Shown one piece after another: positions 50,271 through 55,173 of a stretch of DNA of 55,173 nt. The position numbers and the translations under genes were made by a program. How positions within the stretch are numbered: position 1 is the first letter of the stretch; each line of letters begins with the position of its first letter. A model generated the notes under the pieces. That model ran no database searches. It was not told where the DNA came from and was given only the letters and a program-made list of their open reading frames with translations. The DNA is taken from assembly GCF_003205875.1 (NCBI RefSeq), contig NZ_PUBZ01000100.1, positions 1 to 55,173 of the forward strand. The letters are read 5' to 3'. This DNA comes from Herpetosiphon llansteffanensis (lineage in GTDB: Bacteria; Chloroflexota; Chloroflexia; Chloroflexales; Herpetosiphonaceae).

Positions 50271-50441
50271 ACAGATACCTCAGCACAAAATCAATTAGTT
50301 GCATCATAGCTTAATTTGCTTAGATTTGCGAACATTTGTACGCAATCCTAACTCGTGCATGAGACTGATGGAAACGTTCTCGAAAGCCGTATAATGCGTT
50401 TATTGGCATATCAGGGTTTTGCAAACAAGGCTAGGCAGGTT

Positions 50442-51731
50442 ATGCAACAGCAGGAAATTGACGCGCACGTTCGGCATAATGTGGTGGTTAATGTCGCCGA
50501 TGGCGCATTTTTTGGGGCCGCGACCGGCATCGCCTCGTTTGTGACGGTTATTCCATTGTTTATGCACACGTTGACCGATTCGGCGCTCTTAATTGGGTTG
50601 GTTTTGGCAATTCGCTCGGTTGGTTGGCAGTTACCCCAATTATTGACGGCGCGGCGGGTTGCTTCGTTGCGGCGCTACAAGCCAATGGTGCTGCTCATGA
50701 CCATCAACGAGCGTATGCCCTTTTTTGGCTTGGGCTTAATTGCGTGGTTTGCTGCTGATTTGGGTCGTGAATTGGCGCTTTGGCTGGCATATATGCTATT
50801 GATTTGGCAAGGCTTGGGTGGCGGCTTAACGGCCACCGCTTGGCAAACAATGATTGGCAAAATTATGCCCCAACGTTGGCGTGGCACGTTCTTTGGGGTG
50901 CAATCTGCTGCGGCCAATTTGCTGGCCAGCATCGGCGCGGTCGGCGCAGGGATTATATTGGATAAACTGCCCTCGCCGCTGGATTTTGCGCTGTGTTTTG
51001 GCATTTCGGGCATCGCGATGGTTATTTCGTGGTCATTTTTGGCTACAACCAAAGAGCCAAGCCGCGAGCCAGAATATACCCATGGCAGCCAACGTGATTT
51101 TTGGGCCAGCATTGTCACGATTCTCAAACGCGACCGCAATTTTCGTTGGTTTCTGGCGGCACGCATTATCTCGCAGCTTGGGTTGATGGCAACAGCGTTC
51201 TTTACTGTCTACGCGGTGAAACGCTTTGGGCTTGATGACCAAACTGCCGGCATTATGACCGCGATCTATTTGATTACCCAAACGATCGCCAACCCGATTA
51301 TGGGCTGGCTCGGTGATCGTATTGGCTATCGGCGGGTGATGGAATTCGGTGCACTGTTGGCCTTAGCTGCTGGCGTGGGAGCGTGGTTAGCTCCAGCTTT
51401 GGGTTGGTTTTATCTGATTTTTGCGCTGGCTGGAATAGCGAATGTAGCCTTGTGGACAATCACTATGTCGATGACGTTGGAATTTGGCAGCCTCGCCGAG
51501 CGCCCAAGCTATATTGGTTTGGCCAATACGCTGGTTGCTCCGGCAACCTTGGTTGCACCCTTGATTGGCGGTTGGCTAGCCGATTCAGCAGGCTACACCT
51601 ATACCTTTGCAGTGGCGGCAGCTGGCGGTTTACTGACGTGGCTGATTTTGCGTTTTGGCGTGCGCGACCCCCAAACTGCCCAATCAACCAACGAACCACA
51701 GCTTGAGCAACAGGTTGTGGTAGTTTCGTGA
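50442..51731 (+). CDS. Major facilitator superfamily transporter
   Basis: A 429-residue polytopic protein with about 12 helices. Start at ATG 50442, with AGGCAGG just before; frames starting at 50355 or 50394 add a stretch containing a TATAAT (50389-50394), so are less likely. Family features are GWLGDRIGYRRVMEFGA in the second half and the matching polar loop ARRVASLRRYKP in the first. Several segments (AATGIASFVTVIPLF, TMIGKIMPQRWRGTFFG) fit the bacterial MFS_1 group without naming a substrate. It stands alone, before a repeat-rich gap. Confidence 0.85.
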   Translation: MQQQEIDAHVRHNVVVNVADGAFFGAATGIASFVTVIPLFMHTLTDSALLIGLVLAIRSVGWQLPQLLTARRVASLRRYKPMVLLMTINERMPFFGLGLIAWFAADLGRELALWLAYMLLIWQGLGGGLTATAWQTMIGKIMPQRWRGTFFGVQSAAANLLASIGAVGAGIILDKLPSPLDFALCFGISGIAMVISWSFLATTKEPSREPEYTHGSQRDFWASIVTILKRDRNFRWFLAARIISQLGLMATAFFTVYAVKRFGLDDQTAGIMTAIYLITQTIANPIMGWLGDRIGYRRVMEFGALLALAAGVGAWLAPALGWFYLIFALAGIANVALWTITMSMTLEFGSLAERPSYIGLANTLVAPATLVAPLIGGWLADSAGYTYTFAVAAAGGLLTWLILRFGVRDPQTAQSTNEPQLEQQVVVVS

Positions 51732-51737
51732 TGTTGA

Positions 51738-52143
51738 TCCGCGAAGAGCACGAAGCGCACGAAGGATAAATTGGCTATAGGCTTTGGGCTATTGGCTATG
51801 TTGGATCAATTTAACGCAGAGGCGCAGAGCTTTTTTTAACCACGAAGAGCACGAAGCGCACGAAGGATAAATTGGCTATAGGCTTTGGACTATTGGCTAT
51901 CGGAGATTGGTTAGAAAATACATCAACAACCATTTAACGCAGAGGCGCAGAGAAATGATGGATAAGGCTTTTGATGTTAATTCCATTAATTGTTTCGATA
52001 GCTTATAGCCAATAGCCAGCTCTGCGCCTCTGCGTTAAACAGCAACCTTCTCGGGCCTGACTCCTTCGCTCTATGTTCTATATGCTTAATTTTGATTTTT
52101 GACTTCTGACTTCATCCTTCATCCCTCATCCTTCATCCTTATA
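51738..52143. repeat. Repeat-rich intergenic region without a gene
   Basis: About 400 bp made of repeated words. CGAAGAGCACGAAGCGCACG followed by AAGGATAAATTGGCTATAGG occurs at 51741 and again at 51842. TTTAACGCAGAGGCGCAGAG occurs at 51810 and 51933, and its reverse complement at 52020-52039. TATAGGCTTTGG(G/A)CTATTGGC and short CATCCTTCATCC runs (52110-52140) complete it. The first words are also found in the family A elements at 18556 and 22392. Confidence 0.85.
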
Positions 52144-52147
52144 TTGC

Positions 52148-54253
52148 TTATCCTCGGCGGGCTAGCTCGGTAGCAATTGGCAAGGTTACCCAGAAGGTTG
52201 TGCCACGGCCAAGTGTGCTGGTGGCCCAGATGCGCCCGCCATGCAATTCGATCAAGGCTTTAGTGATTGATAAACCAAGGCCTGTGCCGCCAATTTTGCG
52301 GGTTGTCGAGTTGTCGACGCGGAAAAAGCGCGTGAAGAGCTTGGGTAAATCATCTTCGGAGATGCCCATGCCTTGGTCGCGCACCGCAATAATCACCGAG
52401 CGCTCGTTGGGCAGCGGCGGCGCACCAGGCGGCACTTTGCGCAATTCACGCACAATCAGCGCCACTTGACCGCCATTGGGCGAATATTTGATCGCATTCG
52501 AGAGCAGATTGGTCAAAATCTGCCGCACTTTATCTTTATCTGCAAAGATCGGCGGAATACCTTCGGGAATATCAATTAACAAGCGATGTTTCTCGGAAAT
52601 TGTTTCGTTGAGTTGCTTGGTAATTTCGCGAATAATTTGGTGCAGCGAAACCACCCAGCGATTGAGCTTGATTTGGCCTGCATCCAAACGCGAAAGATTG
52701 AGCAAATCATCGACCATTTTTGAGAGCTGGTTGGCCTGATCATAAACGGTTTGGATAAATTCTTGGCGTTCGATAGGTTTGAATTCACGGGCGAGCAGCA
52801 ACTCGGTATAGCCCAAAATTGAGGTCAGCGGCGTGCGCAATTCATGCGATACCACCGAGACAAATTCGTTCTTCATTTTGTCGATTTCACGTTCGCGGGT
52901 CACATCTTCAATCACAACCAAGCGCCCAGTAATTTGATGTTGCGCATCTTTAACCGGAGTTGAGCGTAATTTCAAATCTTGTAGCGGCTCGCTCAAGCGC
53001 AAGGCCAATTCGAGCGTTTCATCGGGATGAGCTTGGCATTCAGCAAAGAAATCGGTCAATTCTAATGGGTGCGAAAGCCGTTTCAGCAGCAATGGCAAAA
53101 TATCCCATGGCAAATAGAGCGCGGTTTCATCGGCTGGTTGCTCAATTTGCCAAAGCTGATACCACGCCGGATTAGTGCGCAAAATTCGGCCTTCGCTATC
53201 GGTCAAGGCCAAGCCCAAGGGCAAGCTGGCCAACGTCTGCTGCAATTGCATGCGTGCTTCGAGCAATTCGCTATAGCTAGTGGCGCGTTGTAATGGCCGC
53301 GCCGCCACATCGGCCAAGGCTTGGATAAAATACAGATCGCGGGTGGTAAACAGTGGCTCGCGGTTGGTCGAAAGCACGAGCACCGCCCAAGCCTCGCCCT
53401 CAACCCGCACCGGCACGACGATTTCGGCCCGTACATCGGGGGTTGAAAGTTGCCATTCGCTATCGTGGGCAATATCGGTTAATAATGCAGCCTTGCCTGT
53501 GCGGGCTACGCGCCCAACGACACCAACATTCCAAGGCCACGAGGCGCGCTCGCTAATGCCTGAGGCAGCAGGATAGCCCTGCGATGCGACGAGTTGATAT
53601 TCGCCATGCTCACGATCAACTAAATTAATTGCGCCAGCGCTGGCCTTCACGCCGTGGATGGCGCGCTGTAAAAGCGTGGTTAAGAGGCTAATCACATCGG
53701 GCGCAATCTCTAAATCGTGGGTTAACGCTCGCACATCAAGTTGCTGCTCGCTATTTGTAGGGTGAATCGGTCGGCCCCAATGCGATTCGCCGATGGCGGT
53801 GGCGAGCAAGGGCAATAAATTACTCAATAAGGTGCGTTCGCTGGCGCTAAATGTTCCGTTGCGTCGCGCTTCCAACACGCCCCACAAGCGGCCTTCCCAC
53901 TGCACTGGCAGCCCCAAATAGCATTGCATATCTGCTTGCCATTCGCTGGCAACGATTGAGCTGGTGGTAAATGGGCTGGGTGGCAAGGCTGGCGCAGTGT
54001 GTTGATCGATCACGACTGGTTGTCGCCGTCGCACCACCTGCATCATGCGGGTGTTATCCCACACGGCGCTGGTGCGGTGCAACGGCAAAACAACCTGTGG
54101 GCGGGCATCTGGCTCATTGAACAACGTTAAGCGTAAATCCAGCTGAGGATAGCTATCAGCCAACATGCCAAAACAATGTTGCAGGCGTTGCTCGAAGGGC
54201 GTGGTTGCCAGCAACGTTTGAGCCAAGCTACTAAATAAAGCAAGCGTCGACAT
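52148..54253 (-). CDS. Sensor histidine kinase with GAF and PAS domains
   Basis: A 701-residue soluble kinase without membrane helices. Order: GAF-like regions (about residues 1-155 and 180-320), a PAS domain (about 335-450, TLASLPLGLALTDSEGRILRTNPAWYQLW), a HisKA helix pair with the phosphate-accepting His470 in VVSHELRTPLTSI, and an HATPase domain with the N box (ILTNLLSNAIKYSP), G1 box (DQGMGI), F box (LFTRFFRVD) and G2 box (GGTGLGLSI). It probably senses a small molecule or redox signal in the cytoplasm. No response regulator lies next to it, so its partner is elsewhere. Confidence 0.93.
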   Translation of the reverse strand: MSTLALFSSLAQTLLATTPFEQRLQHCFGMLADSYPQLDLRLTLFNEPDARPQVVLPLHRTSAVWDNTRMMQVVRRRQPVVIDQHTAPALPPSPFTTSSIVASEWQADMQCYLGLPVQWEGRLWGVLEARRNGTFSASERTLLSNLLPLLATAIGESHWGRPIHPTNSEQQLDVRALTHDLEIAPDVISLLTTLLQRAIHGVKASAGAINLVDREHGEYQLVASQGYPAASGISERASWPWNVGVVGRVARTGKAALLTDIAHDSEWQLSTPDVRAEIVVPVRVEGEAWAVLVLSTNREPLFTTRDLYFIQALADVAARPLQRATSYSELLEARMQLQQTLASLPLGLALTDSEGRILRTNPAWYQLWQIEQPADETALYLPWDILPLLLKRLSHPLELTDFFAECQAHPDETLELALRLSEPLQDLKLRSTPVKDAQHQITGRLVVIEDVTREREIDKMKNEFVSVVSHELRTPLTSILGYTELLLAREFKPIERQEFIQTVYDQANQLSKMVDDLLNLSRLDAGQIKLNRWVVSLHQIIREITKQLNETISEKHRLLIDIPEGIPPIFADKDKVRQILTNLLSNAIKYSPNGGQVALIVRELRKVPPGAPPLPNERSVIIAVRDQGMGISEDDLPKLFTRFFRVDNSTTRKIGGTGLGLSITKALIELHGGRIWATSTLGRGTTFWVTLPIATELARRG

Positions 54254-54285
54254 AGAATCCTCAAAGGTTTAACGGTATTCAAAAA

Positions 54286-55053
54286 TTAATGGGCGTTGGG
54301 AATGTGGTGGCCTTGCTCGAAAAGTTCGCTCGCAGCCAAGGCTGCACCGATAATGCCAGCATTGTTTTGCAGCGTGGCCGGAACCAAAGGCGCGTTGGTT
54401 TGCAAAAATTGGCCAAATTTATCGAAGCGTTTGCTCACGCCACCGCCCATAATCAGCAAATCGGGCGAGAATAGAGCTTCGATGCGGGCCAAAACTTCGT
54501 TGACTTTCTCGGCCCATTTCGGCCAATCCCAGCCTTTTTCTTCGCGCACCCGATCCGAGGCCCGATGTTCAGCGTCTTTGCCACGAATTTCCAAATGACC
54601 AAGCTCGGTGTTGGGAACCAGCAAGCCTTGCACAAACAAGGCACTGCCAATGCCAGTGCCAAACGTCAACATCATCACGACCCCATTGTGCTCCTTGCCA
54701 GCGCCATATTTCATTTCGGCCAAGCCAGCAGCATCAGCATCGTTGAGCATATGAAACGGGCAGCCAGTCGTTTGCTCGAACAATTGGTCAGCATTTGCGC
54801 CAACCCAAGCTTGATCAACATTGGCAGCACTGAGCGTATGGCCATTTTTGACAATTGCAGGAAAGGTACAGCCAATCGGGCCATGCCAATTTAATTGCTG
54901 AACTAATTGCTGCACCGTTTGGGCCACAGCCTCGGGAGTTGCTGGTTGGGGCGTGCTAAGCCGCAAGCGTTCGCTGATCATCGTGCCTTGGGCGACATCA
55001 ACAATCGCCCCTTTGATGCCTGAGCCACCAATATCAATGCCCAAAATTGCCAT
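54286..55053 (-). CDS. ppgK: Polyphosphate glucokinase (ROK family)
   Basis: A 255-residue kinase of the ROK fold. The phosphate loop is LGIDIGGSGIKGAIVD; the polyphosphate-binding LTFGTGIGSALF and the catalytic Asp in MLNDADAAGLAEM follow; NTELGHLEIRGKDAE is the sugar-side motif of polyphosphate glucokinases. It phosphorylates glucose with polyphosphate and usually also ATP, giving glucose 6-phosphate. It lies 32 bp after (minus strand upstream of) the histidine kinase, so they may be co-transcribed. Length is normal for the actinobacterial/Chloroflexota type. Confidence 0.92.
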   Translation of the reverse strand: MAILGIDIGGSGIKGAIVDVAQGTMISERLRLSTPQPATPEAVAQTVQQLVQQLNWHGPIGCTFPAIVKNGHTLSAANVDQAWVGANADQLFEQTTGCPFHMLNDADAAGLAEMKYGAGKEHNGVVMMLTFGTGIGSALFVQGLLVPNTELGHLEIRGKDAEHRASDRVREEKGWDWPKWAEKVNEVLARIEALFSPDLLIMGGGVSKRFDKFGQFLQTNAPLVPATLQNNAGIIGAALAASELFEQGHHIPNAH

Positions 55054-55173
55054 TGCCCTACCTCACTACACTACAAGCCATGAATTGCTCTATTGTACTA
55101 CGCTTGCAGGCCAAAATCAGCCGCGCTGGATTACCAAATGCCAACAATTGGGGGTTGGGGTTCGGGGATCAGG
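55054..55173. other. Window end, intergenic
   Basis: No gene. The last 24 bases (GGGGGTTGGGGTTCGGGGATC and on) resemble the reverse complement of the C-rich run at 20313-20338, so another intergenic repeat probably begins here. Confidence 0.4.

Overview
The window looks like chromosome from a free-living member of the Chloroflexota, most like Herpetosiphon. This is inferred from gene content and not from a marker gene. Supporting features are an archaeal-type HMG-CoA synthase/thiolase/DUF35 cluster, two adjacent Agl23-like (TIGR03663-type) membrane proteins, polyphosphate glucokinase, secreted lamin-tail and Thr/Pro-rich proteins, near-50% GC, and intergenic gaps filled with related repeat families. 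No phage, insertion sequence, CRISPR array or rRNA was seen. One tRNA (Gln, TTG) is present.

Layout. 1-3000: small GlsB/YeaQ-type stress membrane protein, atypical SGNH hydrolase, MFS transporter, tRNA-Gln. 3000-10000: large secreted lamin-tail-domain protein running into the convergent moaB, a TolB-like propeller, an alpha/beta hydrolase, a polytopic membrane protein. 10000-13800: Dps, then a minus-strand operon of two zinc-ribbon membrane proteins and a family-2 glycosyltransferase, an unlisted 31-residue hydrophobic peptide gene with its own ribosome site and terminator, and a Nudix hydrolase. 13800-18600: sugar-nucleotide block (GDP-4-keto-6-deoxymannose reductase-like, manC, a second nucleotidyltransferase, phosphohexomutase), probably supplying GDP-sugars for surface polysaccharide. 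18700-25200: nitroreductase, CoA-binding protein, mnmG, then DUF35 protein, thiolase and HMG-CoA synthase on the minus strand, which resemble the archaeal mevalonate-entry complex. 25300-30700: GH13 hydrolase, a lipoprotein gene bracketed by two nearly identical repeats of about 220 bp, aldehyde dehydrogenase. 30700-38300: the Agl23-like pair (the second fused to an NHL propeller), a hypothetical protein and a TPR membrane protein. 38300-44800: CsbD, secreted metallopeptidase-like protein, TRTPE-repeat protein, dnaE. 45000-46600: an AT-rich two-gene island with its own promoter, encoding a four-helix membrane protein and a WXG100-like protein fused to an intact zinc amidase. 46600-55173: secreted propeller, cdsA, DinB-like protein, MFS transporter, a repeat-rich gap, a histidine kinase and polyphosphate glucokinase.

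Three things stand out. (1) Three stress genes (GlsB-type, dps, csbD) each have a sigma-54-type -24/-12 element (TGGCAC-N5-YTGC) at nearly the same distance upstream, which suggests a common regulon. (2) The WXG100-amidase with its upstream membrane partner is a plausible secreted cell-wall toxin with an immunity protein. (3) The 31-residue peptide gene is a compact autonomous unit. All functional calls come from reading motifs in the translated sequence; no database search was possible.
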